Source: Chryseobacterium sp. (GTDB taxonomy: Bacteria > Bacteroidota > Bacteroidia > Flavobacteriales > Weeksellaceae). From it: DNA of 64,000 bases. The notes under the pieces are model-generated. The model was given only the letters and a program-made list of their open reading frames with translations, was not told where the DNA came from and searched no databases. Location: the NCBI RefSeq assembly GCF_008831505.1, contig NZ_CP044507.1:1-64000 (forward strand), read 5' to 3'. Shown here piece after piece: positions 23,912-33,709 of the stretch. Position 1 is the stretch's first letter, and every line of letters begins with the position of its first letter. The translations under genes were made by a program, and so were the position numbers.

Positions 23912-25270
23912 TTATACAACGCCCTGTGCCAGCATTGCCTCCGCAACTTTTACGAATCCGGCGATATTAGCTCCTTTTACATAGTTCACATAGCCGTCTT
24001 CTTCTTTACCGTAATCGCGGCAGGCTTTGTGGATTCCAATCATAATCTCCTTCAAACGGGTATCAACCTCCTCGGAACTCCAGTTCAGGCGGATGGAGTT
24101 TTGGGTCATTTCCAACCCGGATGTGGCTACACCTCCGGCATTGGAAGCCTTACCTGGTGAAAAAAGTACCTTGTGCTCCAGGAAATGATTTATAGCTTCA
24201 AGTGTGCTAGGCATGTTGGCGGCTTCCGTAACGCAAACTACACCGTTTTCAACCAATATTTTTGCGTCTTCCAGATCAAGTTCATTTTGCGTGGCGGCCG
24301 GAATGGCAACGTCACATTTTACTTCCCACGGACGTTTGCCGGCATGGAATTCGGCGCCCGGGAACTTCTTCACATAATCTTCAGCGCGGTTATTTCCTGA
24401 TGCGCGTAATTCAAGCAGATAGTCAATTTTATCGCCAGTAATTCCGTCCTTGTCATAGATATAACCGTCAGGGCCTGAAATGGTAACGCAGGTACCGCCC
24501 AATTCTTCCACTTTCTTAATAACACCCCAAGCCACATTACCAAAACCTGAAACAGTTACAGTCTTGCCATTAAAATCCTGGTCAATGGTCTTTAGCATCT
24601 GCTCGGCAAAGTAGACAACTCCATAACCCGTGGCTTCCGGACGGATCAGTGATCCGCCATAAGCAAGCCCTTTACCTGTAAGAACACCGGTAAATTCGTT
24701 CCTGATTTTCTTGTACTGACCGAAAAGGTAGCCGATCTCCCTCGCGCCTACGCCGATATCTCCGGCAGGTACATCAGTCTCCGGACCGATATGCTTGCAC
24801 ATTTCTGTCATAAAAGCCTGGCAGAAACGCATGATTTCCATGTCTGATTTTCCCTGTGGATCAAAATCGGAACCACCTTTACCGCCACCCATAGGCAAAG
24901 TGGTAAGTGAATTCTTAAAGGTCTGTTCGAACGCCAGGAACTTAAGTACGGAAAGGTTTACCGTAGGATGGAACCTGATGCCGCCCTTATACGGTCCGAT
25001 GGCTGAATTCATCTGAATTCTGAAACCACGGTTTACATGGATTTCGCCCTGATCATCAACCCAGGGAACACGGAAAATTATGGTACGCTCCGGCTCAGAC
25101 ATTCTTTCCAAAAGTTTCATTCCGTTATACTGAGGTCTGCTGGCAATAAACGGGATTACAGTTACTGCTACTTCTTTTACAGCCTGAAGGAATTCCGGCT
25201 CGTTAGGATTTTTCGCCTCGATTTTGGCAATAAAATCCTGAATTTTTTGATCTACATTATAGTGTTCCAT
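23912..25270 (-). CDS. gdhA: NADP-type glutamate dehydrogenase
   Basis: 452 residues, the length of the hexameric class. It interconverts 2-oxoglutarate plus ammonia and glutamate. Seen: substrate-binding PMGGGKGGSDFDP region (about 122-134) with the catalytic Lys, the TDVPAGDIGVG segment, the Rossmann motif GFGNVAWG (about 242-249) and the TSGLEM segment near the C-terminus. These fit the NADP-dependent assimilatory form, although cofactor choice cannot be proven by eye. A minus-strand TAAATTTG box (25300 to 25293) lies 22 bases before the ATG. Confidence 0.93.
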   Translation of the reverse strand: MEHYNVDQKIQDFIAKIEAKNPNEPEFLQAVKEVAVTVIPFIASRPQYNGMKLLERMSEPERTIIFRVPWVDDQGEIHVNRGFRIQMNSAIGPYKGGIRFHPTVNLSVLKFLAFEQTFKNSLTTLPMGGGKGGSDFDPQGKSDMEIMRFCQAFMTEMCKHIGPETDVPAGDIGVGAREIGYLFGQYKKIRNEFTGVLTGKGLAYGGSLIRPEATGYGVVYFAEQMLKTIDQDFNGKTVTVSGFGNVAWGVIKKVEELGGTCVTISGPDGYIYDKDGITGDKIDYLLELRASGNNRAEDYVKKFPGAEFHAGKRPWEVKCDVAIPAATQNELDLEDAKILVENGVVCVTEAANMPSTLEAINHFLEHKVLFSPGKASNAGGVATSGLEMTQNSIRLNWSSEEVDTRLKEIMIGIHKACRDYGKEEDGYVNYVKGANIAGFVKVAEAMLAQGVV

Positions 25271-25292
25271 AAATGAGGCTTGATGATTTCAA

Positions 25293-25300
25293 CAAATTTA
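25293..25300 (-). promoter_or_regulatory. -7 box of gdhA
   Basis: TAAATTTG read on the minus strand, 22 bases upstream of the gdhA ATG. No TTTG at the 19-base distance. Confidence 0.5.
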
Positions 25301-25453
25301 ATTTTTTTTCCAAAACTTTCAGTTATAAATTTAGGTTTTACAAAAAATTAAACATTAATCCAGCATTAATTTATTAAATTCATAATAATTTAATGTTTGT
25401 TGATGAAAATTAAAGAGGTGCGGGAAAAGGATATGGTTTTAAGAAATCCAATA

Positions 25454-26566
25454 TCAGGGATTTGCTGTATATTGCCTCCCTGAAAGTGCTTTAATTAAGC
25501 CGCTAAGTTCAAGTTCAAGGAGTTGACTTAAAATCTTATGCGATGCCGAGGAGGTTTTTCCTGCTATCTCATCCAGAGAGATATAAGGGTTTTCCACTAT
25601 GATATTATAGATGATCTTTTGATCTTCAGTCATTTGTCGTCTCAATTCAGATTTAGGAAAAAGTGGCTCCATAAGACCCGATTGGTCATCCAGACCCAAT
25701 TCTTCCACCAAATCTGTAACTGTACTAATTATACGGGCTTTGTTTTGTGCAATGACCATATTGCAACCCTGACTGTACTTATCGTTTATCTTTCCGGGAA
25801 GCGCATAGACCTCCCGGTTATAGGTGTTCGCAAAACCGACAGTACTTACCGAGCCGCCGCCAAAAGCCGTTTCCACAACAATGGTAGCTTCGGACAAGCC
25901 CGCAACGATGCGGTTTCTCTGAATGAAATTTTCCCGGTCGGGTTTTTGTGATGAGTTAAATTCTGAAAGCAATACTCCATTATGCTCCAAAATCCGCTCT
26001 GCCAGTTTCCGGTTTTTGGATGGATAGATGGTGTGGAAACCATGTGCCAGCACAGCAACGGTAGGAATCTGTTCCTTCAGCGACTGCTCATGCACCTCTG
26101 TATCCACACCTAAAGCCAGGCCGCTTACAGAGATAATTCCTGATTTCCGGATGTGCTGGAAGAAATCGTGAACAAACCCTTTGCCGTAAGACGTCATGTT
26201 TCTCGTTCCTACCATTGAAAAGGACTTGCGGTATGGTTGCAGATTTCCCTTCTGATATAGTATTGCCGGCGCATCTTCACACTCGTTAAGCAGAGCAGGT
26301 AATTCTGCCCGGTGCCTTAGTCTGATGTGTATGCTGTGACTTTCGCAGAATTTCAGCTCCTTTTCTGCAAACTGCAGCGCTTCGCCGGAACCTATTTCGT
26401 GCAGTGTCCTGTTACCGATACCTAAAATCTTAGCCAGTTCCCGCTTTGGGAAACTCCAGACTTCCCGGGCAGACCCAACTGCATTGACAAGTTTATAGAA
26501 GTTAATATCTCCTATATTACTGCATTTGCGCAAAGCAATAGAATACAGATGTTCGTCCGCAAACAT
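25454..26566 (-). CDS. dprA: DNA-processing protein DprA
   Basis: 370 residues. DprA (Smf) protects incoming single-stranded DNA and loads RecA during natural transformation. The Rossmann-like DprA domain is complete: SMVGTRNMTSYG (about 116-127), SGLALGVDTEVHE (about 148-160), GGGSVSTVGFAN and the YALPGKINDKYSQGCN segment. An N-terminal helical domain precedes it, and a winged-helix (about 305-368) follows. It lies 31 bases downstream of the rhomboid gene. Confidence 0.94.
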   Translation of the reverse strand: MFADEHLYSIALRKCSNIGDINFYKLVNAVGSAREVWSFPKRELAKILGIGNRTLHEIGSGEALQFAEKELKFCESHSIHIRLRHRAELPALLNECEDAPAILYQKGNLQPYRKSFSMVGTRNMTSYGKGFVHDFFQHIRKSGIISVSGLALGVDTEVHEQSLKEQIPTVAVLAHGFHTIYPSKNRKLAERILEHNGVLLSEFNSSQKPDRENFIQRNRIVAGLSEATIVVETAFGGGSVSTVGFANTYNREVYALPGKINDKYSQGCNMVIAQNKARIISTVTDLVEELGLDDQSGLMEPLFPKSELRRQMTEDQKIIYNIIVENPYISLDEIAGKTSSASHKILSQLLELELSGLIKALSGRQYTANP

Positions 26567-26597
26567 ATAAGACGTTATTTACCCAAAGATAAAAAAA

Positions 26598-27371
26598 TTA
26601 TTTCCTGCTGTTACGAAGCTCCTCCAGGCGTTCCCAGACTTCATCCCGCTTCTTTTGGGGCATGTCTTCAAAGTCTTCCGGATGACGCTCACGGTATTCC
26701 TGCCACAGCTTATCATCAACTTCGCTATAGAAGTTCGGGAATTCCCAAATGTATTTCTTTTTTTTCTCGCCAGCTTTTTTAAATGCAAACGCCATCACGG
26801 TTCCCACAGTAGCACCGGCCAGGTGGCTCTGCCAGGAAATATTGCTGGGCACCTCACTTCCCGAAAACAGTTCTTCGGGCAGTACGCCCCATACCAGGCT
26901 GCCGTAATACAGTGCAACAAGCATAGATACTGTAAGCAGTTTCATATTCCACCGGAATACACCGCTGAAAAACAGGAAAAACGCCAGCACATAAACCACA
27001 CCGCTGGCGCCGATGGTACAGGTATACATATAGTTTCCTGTAAAAATGTCTATTGGGGGCAGCAGCCATACCAGCAGCCCCGTGAAAAGCCAGCCGCCAA
27101 ACAGAATTTTTCGGCCAAGGGTGGGGTAAAAATGAAAAAGCAAACCCAGAAGGATAAATATCGGAATCGAATTGCTGAGCAGATGATCCATACTGCCGTG
27201 CAGCAGAGGAGAAAGGAATACTCCTTTTAGACCGGACGGAACGAGGGGAATGATGGCGCCCCAGCAGTTCCGGAACAAACCTAAATTCTGCAGCAGGAAA
27301 CCCAGCCACATAAGCGTAAGCATGCCGGTCGGATAAAGTAAGGTTGCGGCAGAAATATGGTTTTTGAACAT
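26598..27371 (-). CDS. rhomboid-family intramembrane serine protease
   Basis: About 257 residues from the ATG at 27371 (MFKNHISAA); an alternative ATG at 27398 adds nine. Six predicted membrane helices. The catalytic Ser is in GASGVVY (about residue 132), and the catalytic His in SHLAGATVG near residue 195; the HxxxN-type segment HGSMDHLLSNS on helix 2 is also present. The cytosolic C-terminal tail (about 60 residues, highly charged) is longer than usual. Substrate unknown. Upstream of dprA on the same strand. Confidence 0.88.
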   Translation of the reverse strand: MFKNHISAATLLYPTGMLTLMWLGFLLQNLGLFRNCWGAIIPLVPSGLKGVFLSPLLHGSMDHLLSNSIPIFILLGLLFHFYPTLGRKILFGGWLFTGLLVWLLPPIDIFTGNYMYTCTIGASGVVYVLAFFLFFSGVFRWNMKLLTVSMLVALYYGSLVWGVLPEELFSGSEVPSNISWQSHLAGATVGTVMAFAFKKAGEKKKKYIWEFPNFYSEVDDKLWQEYRERHPEDFEDMPQKKRDEVWERLEELRNSRK

Positions 27372-27532
27372 ACAGGAAGTTTTCAAAACAGACGCCAAAA
27401 AAGGATCATGGTAAATTTGGCTGTTAAGTTCACTCTAAGCGCTCATTTACAGGCCAAAATGTACGCATTATTATTAAATTGAACACATTTGATACATAAG
27501 GCTTATTTTTGCGCAGAATAATGAATGGAATT

Positions 27533-28648
27533 ATGAAAAGGATATTGTTATTACTGCCGCTGCTTGTGTACACCTCCGGATTTGGCCAGACAGAAAGAGA
27601 TTCCAGGAGTGTGGTCGATTCCATACAGTACGGAAGGTGGAAAAGTACACTGCCCAATCTGGACAGCCTGGCTAACCCCATAGTGATGGATCTTGAGCCC
27701 AAATTCCGCGATACCATCATCGTAAGGGACGAGATCATCATACCTCAGGTTCTGGAAGAGGTTCCAATTACACCTTTTGCACTTAATAACCTTTCTGCAG
27801 AAAGAAAATGGTACTTCTACGGGCAAAACAACCTGGTCTTTAACCAGGCGTCATTTTCCAACTGGAATTCGGGCGGAAATAACAGCATAGGCGCAATTGG
27901 TAAAATGAATTATAACCTGAGTTATAAGAACAAAAAGCATTACCTGGAAAACATCATGCAGCTTGGATTTGGCTGGAATGCAGCCGAAGGGCAGAGCAGC
28001 CGTAAAACCGAAGATTTCATCAACTTCATGAGCAATTACGGATATGATCTTGGAAAGCACTACTATTTATCTACCGGATTTCAACTGATTACACAATTTG
28101 CGCCAGGTTTCAATTACAGTGAAGTTCCGGATCCCAGTTTTGCCGACCGTATTTCCAGATTTATGGCTCCCGGTTATGTAAATGCCGGTATTGGTTTCTC
28201 CTACAACCCAAGCGAGAATTTTCAGGTAATCCTGAGACCTGCCAACGGAAAATTCACCTTCGTAACCGATCCGTTGTTGCAGAAGGCGGGCCGTTATGGT
28301 CTGGAAAGGGACGGACAGAGTGTTCGCAGTGAACTTGGTGCCATGATGAATATCCTGTACCGTCTGAAAATATTACAAGACGTAAATCTGGATAACCAGC
28401 TCAATTTTTTCAGCAATTATATAAGTCATCCTGAGAGGGTGGATGTTGCCTATAATGGTGTTCTGAACATTAAACTGAACCGTTTTATTTCCACGCTTGT
28501 AAGCCTGGAACTTGCCTATGATCACGATCAGATCCAAAAGCTTCAGCGTAAGCAAACCCTGGGAATCGGATTTTCCTATAACATTGGAGAACAGGCTACG
28601 GAAAAACTGCGTACAAAAAAAGCAATTAAGCCTTTTATTACAAAGTAA
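27533..28648 (+). CDS. DUF3078 outer-membrane-type protein
   Basis: 371 residues from ATG 27533 (MKRILLLLPLLVYTSGFGQ), which begins with a signal peptide; the in-frame ATG eight codons earlier would spoil it. The FNQASFSNWNSGGNNS core (about 105-120) is the DUF3078 signature, followed by aromatic-alternating strands that look like a beta-barrel ending near the C-terminus. Exported, probably outer membrane; function unknown. A TATTTTTG box at 27504-27511 lies 21 bases upstream. Confidence 0.8.
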   Translation: MKRILLLLPLLVYTSGFGQTERDSRSVVDSIQYGRWKSTLPNLDSLANPIVMDLEPKFRDTIIVRDEIIIPQVLEEVPITPFALNNLSAERKWYFYGQNNLVFNQASFSNWNSGGNNSIGAIGKMNYNLSYKNKKHYLENIMQLGFGWNAAEGQSSRKTEDFINFMSNYGYDLGKHYYLSTGFQLITQFAPGFNYSEVPDPSFADRISRFMAPGYVNAGIGFSYNPSENFQVILRPANGKFTFVTDPLLQKAGRYGLERDGQSVRSELGAMMNILYRLKILQDVNLDNQLNFFSNYISHPERVDVAYNGVLNIKLNRFISTLVSLELAYDHDQIQKLQRKQTLGIGFSYNIGEQATEKLRTKKAIKPFITK

Positions 28649-28667
28649 GTTTTGCCAAAGGTCACCA

Positions 28668-28701
28668 AAAAACCGCCAACTTATTAGTAGTGGCGGTTTT
28701 T
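28668..28701. terminator. bidirectional terminator between the DUF3078 gene and sufD
   Basis: AACCGCCA (28671-28678) pairs perfectly with TGGCGGTT (28691-28698), with A's before and T's after, so it works for both converging genes. Confidence 0.85.
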
Positions 28702-28721
28702 TTTGATTTCAGAGATATTTG

Positions 28722-30029
28722 TTAGAACTCCATCTCCACTTCCAGCTTTTCGGCCAGCAGTTTGGAGATCTTGATTTTAAGAGGTTCAATATCGATATTC
28801 TGCATGGCGTCGTTTGCAAAAGCGTAAAGAAGCAGCGCCCGCGCCTTGCTTTTGGAAATACCGCGTGCCTGCAGGTAGAACATAGCATCATTATTGAGCT
28901 GACCAACGGTACAGCCATGAGAGCATTTAACATCATCTGCAAAAATTTCCAGCTGAGGTTTGGTGTCAATGGAGGCACCTTCGCCCAAAAGGACATTATT
29001 GTTTTGCTGGTAGGCGTTGGTTTTCTGGGCGATTTTATCAACAAAAATCTTCCCGTTGAATACACCGTGCGCTTTATCTCCAAAAATTCCCTTATAATTC
29101 TGGTAACTCTCACAGTTGGGAGTTCTGTGATGTACCGCAGTATGATGATCTACCACCTGCTCGTCGCCAATAATGGTGATACCATTCATAAAAGAGTTAA
29201 TGTTTTCGCCATTATGGATGAAATCCAGGTTATTGCGCACCAGTTTTCCTCCAAAGGAGAATGTATTTACAGTAGTAAGGCTGTCACGCTCCTGCTTTGC
29301 ATAAGTATGGTCTATCAGGTAAGTGTTCGGACTGTCGTTCTGCACTTTATGCCAGTCGGCTTTTGCATTCTGGTAGGTGAAGATCTCGGTTACTGTATTG
29401 GTGAAGACAAAAGTGTCGTCGAAATTATGATGGCTTTCTATGACCTCAACCTTTGATCCTTCTTCCGCGATCAGCAGGTTACGGGTGTTGTAAAAGGTGT
29501 TCGTATCCTGATTCTGAGAAATGTAGAATACGTGAATAGGCTTCTCTATGACCACATTTTTTGGAACCTTCAGGAAAAATCCGTGTTTGCAGTAGGCCTG
29601 GTTAAGGTTTGTAAGTGCCAACTCCTGAGAAGCTATGGTATTGAAATATTTATCAAAAACCTCCCGGTATTCGGGGTCGTTCAGCGCATAGTTGAAAGAC
29701 AGGAATTCAGCATTTTCGATTGATATTTTGGAGTATTCCTTATGAAGCCGGCCGTTAATGAATACGATCCAGTCAAAATTTTCCTCGCCCAGATGCAGTT
29801 CATCAATCTGCTCACGGCTGATGGTGTGTTCCGGTTTCGGAAAGAAATTATACTCCTTTTCGGTTACCTCTTTCAGGTTTGTATATTTATATTCCTCGTC
29901 CTTTTTGGTAGGGAAACCCTCCATGGCAAAACGTGCCAGTGCCGCAGTCCGGCTGTCATCCAAAAACGAATGCTGCAGGCTTTGCAGGAACTGGGAATGT
30001 GTATCTATGATTTGCTCGTATAAAGCCAT
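28722..30029 (-). CDS. sufD: Fe-S cluster assembly protein SufD
   Basis: 435 residues. Partner of SufB in the SufBC2D scaffold that builds Fe-S clusters. The C-terminal beta-helix domain shows the family pattern around DVKCSHGCTVGQLNNDAMFYLQARG, with the conserved Cys and His, and the C-terminal helix EPLKIKISKLLAEKLEVE. It lies 18 bases after sufC in the minus-strand suf operon. Confidence 0.94.
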   Translation of the reverse strand: MALYEQIIDTHSQFLQSLQHSFLDDSRTAALARFAMEGFPTKKDEEYKYTNLKEVTEKEYNFFPKPEHTISREQIDELHLGEENFDWIVFINGRLHKEYSKISIENAEFLSFNYALNDPEYREVFDKYFNTIASQELALTNLNQAYCKHGFFLKVPKNVVIEKPIHVFYISQNQDTNTFYNTRNLLIAEEGSKVEVIESHHNFDDTFVFTNTVTEIFTYQNAKADWHKVQNDSPNTYLIDHTYAKQERDSLTTVNTFSFGGKLVRNNLDFIHNGENINSFMNGITIIGDEQVVDHHTAVHHRTPNCESYQNYKGIFGDKAHGVFNGKIFVDKIAQKTNAYQQNNNVLLGEGASIDTKPQLEIFADDVKCSHGCTVGQLNNDAMFYLQARGISKSKARALLLYAFANDAMQNIDIEPLKIKISKLLAEKLEVEMEF

Positions 30030-30047
30030 TATGATTTTTATTTCAAA

Positions 30048-30791
30048 TTAGTTCAAAAGCCAGTCATATCCTTTAGCTTCCAGCTCCAGCGCCAAATTTT
30101 TATCGCCCGTTTTGATGATTTGTCCATTGGCCAGGACGTGTACAAAATCAGGTTCGATATAGTTCAGAAGTCTCTGATAGTGAGTTATAATCAGAACGGC
30201 ATTGTCGGTATTTCTGAAAGCGTTCACGCCGTCTGCTACAACGCGCAGTGCGTCAATATCAAGACCGGAATCGGTCTCATCCAGAATTGCCAGTTTTGGG
30301 TTCAGCATCATCATCTGGAAAATTTCATTACGTTTCTTTTCACCACCGGAGAATCCTTCGTTCAGAGATCGGGACAGAAAATCCTTCTTAATTCCTAATT
30401 TTTCAGATTTTTCACGGATCAGGGCCAGCATTTCTTTGGCAGGCATATCTTCCAGTCCGTTGGCCTTGCGGGTTTCATTAAGTGCCGCCTTCATAAAGTT
30501 GGTCACTGTAACACCCGGTATCTCTACAGGATACTGGAATGAAAGGAAAATACCTTTGTGTGCTCTTTCTTCAGGAGCATCCTCTACGATATTTTCACCT
30601 TCAAAAACGATTTCGCCTGCAGTTACTTCGTAGTCTTCTTTTCCGGCAATTACTGATGAAAGTGTTGACTTTCCCGCGCCGTTAGGCCCCATAATTACAT
30701 GAACCTCGCCCGGATTAATTTGCAGATTCACACCCTTAAGTATTTGCGTCCCGTCTTCTATTTGGGCTTGTAAATTATTGATTCTTAGCAT
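30048..30791 (-). CDS. sufC: Fe-S cluster assembly ATPase SufC
   Basis: 247-residue ABC-type ATPase. Walker A GPNGAGKST at 35-43, signature SGGE at 148-151 (FSGGEKKRNE, the SufC form), Walker B and D-loop ILDETDSGLD at 169-178, and the switch His in ITHYQR. It powers structural change of SufB/SufD during cluster assembly. 65 bases separate it from sufB. Confidence 0.96.
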   Translation of the reverse strand: MLRINNLQAQIEDGTQILKGVNLQINPGEVHVIMGPNGAGKSTLSSVIAGKEDYEVTAGEIVFEGENIVEDAPEERAHKGIFLSFQYPVEIPGVTVTNFMKAALNETRKANGLEDMPAKEMLALIREKSEKLGIKKDFLSRSLNEGFSGGEKKRNEIFQMMMLNPKLAILDETDSGLDIDALRVVADGVNAFRNTDNAVLIITHYQRLLNYIEPDFVHVLANGQIIKTGDKNLALELEAKGYDWLLN

Positions 30792-30856
30792 AATAGTTAT
30801 ATTGAATGACAGGCGGTCCTTTGCAGGGTCCTGTTTTGCTGTTTCTTAAAATTAGA

Positions 30857-32305
30857 TTAACCTACGGATCCTTCCAGAGAGATTTCCAGAAGTTTCTGGG
30901 CTTCAATGGCAAATTCCATTGGGAGCTTATTCAGAACTTCCTTACTGAAACCGTTTACAATAAGAGCAATCGCGCGCTCGGTATCAATACCGCGCTGGTT
31001 ACAGTAAAATATCTGGTCTTCACCGATCTTTGAAGTTGTAGCCTCATGCTCCAGTTGTGCTGTGGGGTCCTTGATTTCAATATAAGGGAATGTATGCGCG
31101 CCGCACTCATTTCCCATAAGCAGGGAGTCGCATTGTGAAAAATTGCGCGCACCTTTTGCTGAAGGCATTACCTTCACCAAACCTCGGTAGGAGTTGTTTG
31201 ATTTTCCTGCAGAAATTCCCTTCGAGATAATCGTAGATCTGGAATTTTTCCCGATATGGATCATCTTGGTACCGGTATCCGCATACTGGTGGTTGTTGGT
31301 CACTGCGATGGAGTAGAATTCGCCCACAGAGTTGTCGCCCTTCAGGATACAGCTGGGATATTTCCATGTAACCGCCGAGCCTGTTTCAACCTGAGTCCAG
31401 GAAATTTTTGCATTCCGTTCGCAAAGCCCACGTTTGGTTACAAAGTTATATACTCCGCCTTTACCGCTTTCGTCACCCGGGAACCAGTTCTGTACGGTGG
31501 AATATTTTATTTCTGCACCATCCAGTGCCAGTAGTTCCACAACAGCCGCGTGAAGTTGGTTTTCGTCGCGTGCGGGAGCGGTACATCCTTCCAGATAGCT
31601 TACATAGCTTCCCTCGTCAGCAATTACCAGCGTTCTTTCAAACTGTCCGGTACCGGCCTGGTTAATACGGAAGTAAGTGGAAAGTTCCATCGGACATTTT
31701 ACGCCTTTTGGGATGTAGCAGAAACTGCCGTCCGAGAAAACCGCGGAATTGAGCGCGGCATAGAAGTTATCGCCTCTGGGAACCACTTTTCCAAGATACT
31801 GTCTCACCAGTTCACCGTGATTCTGAATGGCTTCTGAGATGGAACAGAAAATAATCCCTTTCTCCTTAAGTGTTTCCTGGAAAGTAGTCTTCACAGAAAC
31901 GGAGTCCATCACGATATCCACAGCTACACCGGAGAGCCTTTTCTGCTCTTCAATGTTGATGCCCAGTTTGGCAAAAGTTTTCAGCAGTTCCGGATCAACC
32001 TCGTCCAGGCTGGCCAGTTCAGGCTTTACTTTAGGTGCTGCGTAATATTTAATAGCCTGGAAATCGGGCTGTTCATATTTAATGTTTGCCCAGGTAGGCT
32101 CTGTCATTTTCTGCCAGATCCGGAAAGACTCAAGGCGCCATTCCGTCATCCATTCCGGCTCATTTTTTTTGGCCGAGATCATCCGCACAATTTCCTCGTT
32201 AAGTCCTGTCGGGAAATATTCGTACTCTATATCTGTATAAAAACCAGCTTCGTATTCCTTGGTTTTCAGGTCTTCTCTTAGATCGTCTTCTGTATATTTT
32301 GCCAT
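30857..32305 (-). CDS. sufB: Fe-S cluster assembly scaffold SufB
   Basis: 482 residues, full length. Typical segments: the Tyr-rich KYTEDDLRE start, the [21 protein letters not shown] region carrying the conserved Cys, [13 protein letters not shown], and the C-terminal [23 protein letters not shown]. It accepts sulfur from SufS (through a SufE-type carrier) and binds the nascent cluster with SufC and SufD. 48 bases downstream of the A-type carrier gene, 65 before sufC. Confidence 0.96.
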   Translation of the reverse strand: MAKYTEDDLREDLKTKEYEAGFYTDIEYEYFPTGLNEEIVRMISAKKNEPEWMTEWRLESFRIWQKMTEPTWANIKYEQPDFQAIKYYAAPKVKPELASLDEVDPELLKTFAKLGINIEEQKRLSGVAVDIVMDSVSVKTTFQETLKEKGIIFCSISEAIQNHGELVRQYLGKVVPRGDNFYAALNSAVFSDGSFCYIPKGVKCPMELSTYFRINQAGTGQFERTLVIADEGSYVSYLEGCTAPARDENQLHAAVVELLALDGAEIKYSTVQNWFPGDESGKGGVYNFVTKRGLCERNAKISWTQVETGSAVTWKYPSCILKGDNSVGEFYSIAVTNNHQYADTGTKMIHIGKNSRSTIISKGISAGKSNNSYRGLVKVMPSAKGARNFSQCDSLLMGNECGAHTFPYIEIKDPTAQLEHEATTSKIGEDQIFYCNQRGIDTERAIALIVNGFSKEVLNKLPMEFAIEAQKLLEISLEGSVG

Positions 32306-32353
32306 TTTTTCCTTATTCCCGCACCGCGCAGAATCGCTGCGTTGTGCGTAAAA

Positions 32354-32683
32354 TTATAAACTGAAAGATTCCCCGCAGCCGCAAGTTCGGTTTGCATTGG
32401 GATTATTAAACACAAATCCTTTCCCGTTCAGGCCCCCGGAATATTCCAGTGTGGTACCCGCCAGATAAAGGATTGATTTCTTATCTATAATGATTTTTAT
32501 CCCATTATCTTCAAAAACCTGGTCGGCTTCGGTTTTGGTGCTGTCAAACTTTAAAACATATTCCAGACCTGAGCAGCCGCCGCTTTTAACACCAACGCGG
32601 ATAAAGTCTTCAAAAGGCTTAAAGCCCTCCTCTGTCATGAGTTGTACAGCCTTTTCTTTTGCGTGATCGCTAACTTTTATCAT
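32354..32683 (-). CDS. sufA: A-type Fe-S carrier (SufA/IscA/HesB family)
   Basis: 109 residues. The three conserved cysteines are present: Cys37 in GGCSG and Cys101/Cys103 in CGCGES. It carries assembled clusters to apoproteins. It is the first gene of the minus-strand suf run and sits directly behind a full consensus promoter. SufA by context; the sequence alone does not separate SufA from IscA or ErpA. Confidence 0.9.
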   Translation of the reverse strand: MIKVSDHAKEKAVQLMTEEGFKPFEDFIRVGVKSGGCSGLEYVLKFDSTKTEADQVFEDNGIKIIIDKKSILYLAGTTLEYSGGLNGKGFVFNNPNANRTCGCGESFSL

Positions 32684-32711
32684 TGTTTTTATTTAGACTG
32701 ATTTTAGATTG

Positions 32712-32742
32712 CAAAATTACTAATAATATAATGAATATCAAA
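32712..32742 (-). promoter_or_regulatory. promoter of the sufABCD operon
   Basis: Read on the minus strand: TTTG (32742-32739), 19-base spacer, TAATTTTG (32719-32712), 28 bases before the sufA ATG. An exact match to the Bacteroidota consensus. Confidence 0.8.
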
Positions 32743-32833
32743 TTCGCCGCGGTATATTTGTCTATCAGCGAAATAGATGCAGGCGTCCTTAACCATTCCC
32801 ATTTTGTTTAATCCAACCGCTACAATTTTTATT

Positions 32834-33643
32834 ATGAAGAAAATTACGACACTGCTTGTCTGCCTATTATTTAGCGCAATTTCAAATGCACAGGAAACCC
32901 GATTCATATACGAAGTAATGATGAAGTCTAACGCTTCGGATTTATCAGGAACGCAGAAAGAACTTTCCTTTCTGGATGTAAGCGGCATAAGATCCGTCTT
33001 CTACGGTGAAAATAATTATAAACGCGATTCTCTGATGCAGCGAATGCGGGAAACCAGAAACTTCAGTTCAGCGGAAATGGGCGGCCTGCGCAGCGATATA
33101 GGTTACCGGATTGAAAAGGATCTGAGTGAGCAAAAAATCCTGTATACGGGAAGAATTGGCAGGGATCAGTATCAGTATGAGGAAGACAGGAAAATGAATT
33201 GGAAAATACTTCCTGAAACCGCGGTTATAGGCAGCTATAAAACTCAGAAAGCAGAGACTGAATTTGCAGGGAGAAAATGGAGTGCCTGGTTTACCCAGGA
33301 TATTCCCTTGCAGGAAGGACCCTATAAATTCTCAGGTCTTCCCGGCCTGATTGTAAAAGTTGAGGATGCTGACGGTCATTATGAATTCTACCTGAAAGAA
33401 GTGAAGAAAATCGCAGCACCTGCAATGTTTGTTAGCCGCGGAAACATCGTTCAACTTAAGCGTGCCGATTTCGAAAAGCAGATGCAGAAATTCAGGGCAG
33501 ACCCTACATCATTTATGATGCTTAGCGGCTCACGTGCCGGCGGCAACCGTGGTGCCGCTCAGGCAGACCCCAACCGCAGGAGAGAAATGGAGAACCGCTC
33601 AAAAGAAATGCTGGAGAGAATGAGCAACCCGCTGGAAAGATAA
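32834..33643 (+). CDS. GLPGLI family protein, exported
   Basis: 269 residues from ATG 32834 (MKKITTLLVCLLFSAISNAQ), which starts a clean signal peptide; the in-frame upstream ATG does not. The family-naming GLPGLI motif lies near residue 180 (FSGLPGLIVKVED). Members are Bacteroidota-specific, periplasmic or outer membrane, often near TonB-dependent receptors; function unknown. The C-terminal 45 residues are disordered and rich in Arg, Gly and Asn. A TATATTTG box lies at 32753-32760. Confidence 0.9.
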   Translation: MKKITTLLVCLLFSAISNAQETRFIYEVMMKSNASDLSGTQKELSFLDVSGIRSVFYGENNYKRDSLMQRMRETRNFSSAEMGGLRSDIGYRIEKDLSEQKILYTGRIGRDQYQYEEDRKMNWKILPETAVIGSYKTQKAETEFAGRKWSAWFTQDIPLQEGPYKFSGLPGLIVKVEDADGHYEFYLKEVKKIAAPAMFVSRGNIVQLKRADFEKQMQKFRADPTSFMMLSGSRAGGNRGAAQADPNRRREMENRSKEMLERMSNPLER

Positions 33644-33709
33644 CGCGGATTACCTTCAAACGCCCAAACAATAAATTTTCTTATCTTCCCATTTTAAATT
33701 CAGAAATAG

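Noticed and set aside
26655-27230. 191-codon open frame on the plus strand
   Set aside because: Antisense to the rhomboid protease gene; composition is that of a reversed membrane-protein gene.
30792-30856. Repeated GGACC/CCTG words between sufB and sufC as an attenuator
   Set aside because: The possible pairings are short and compete with each other, with no T run after them.
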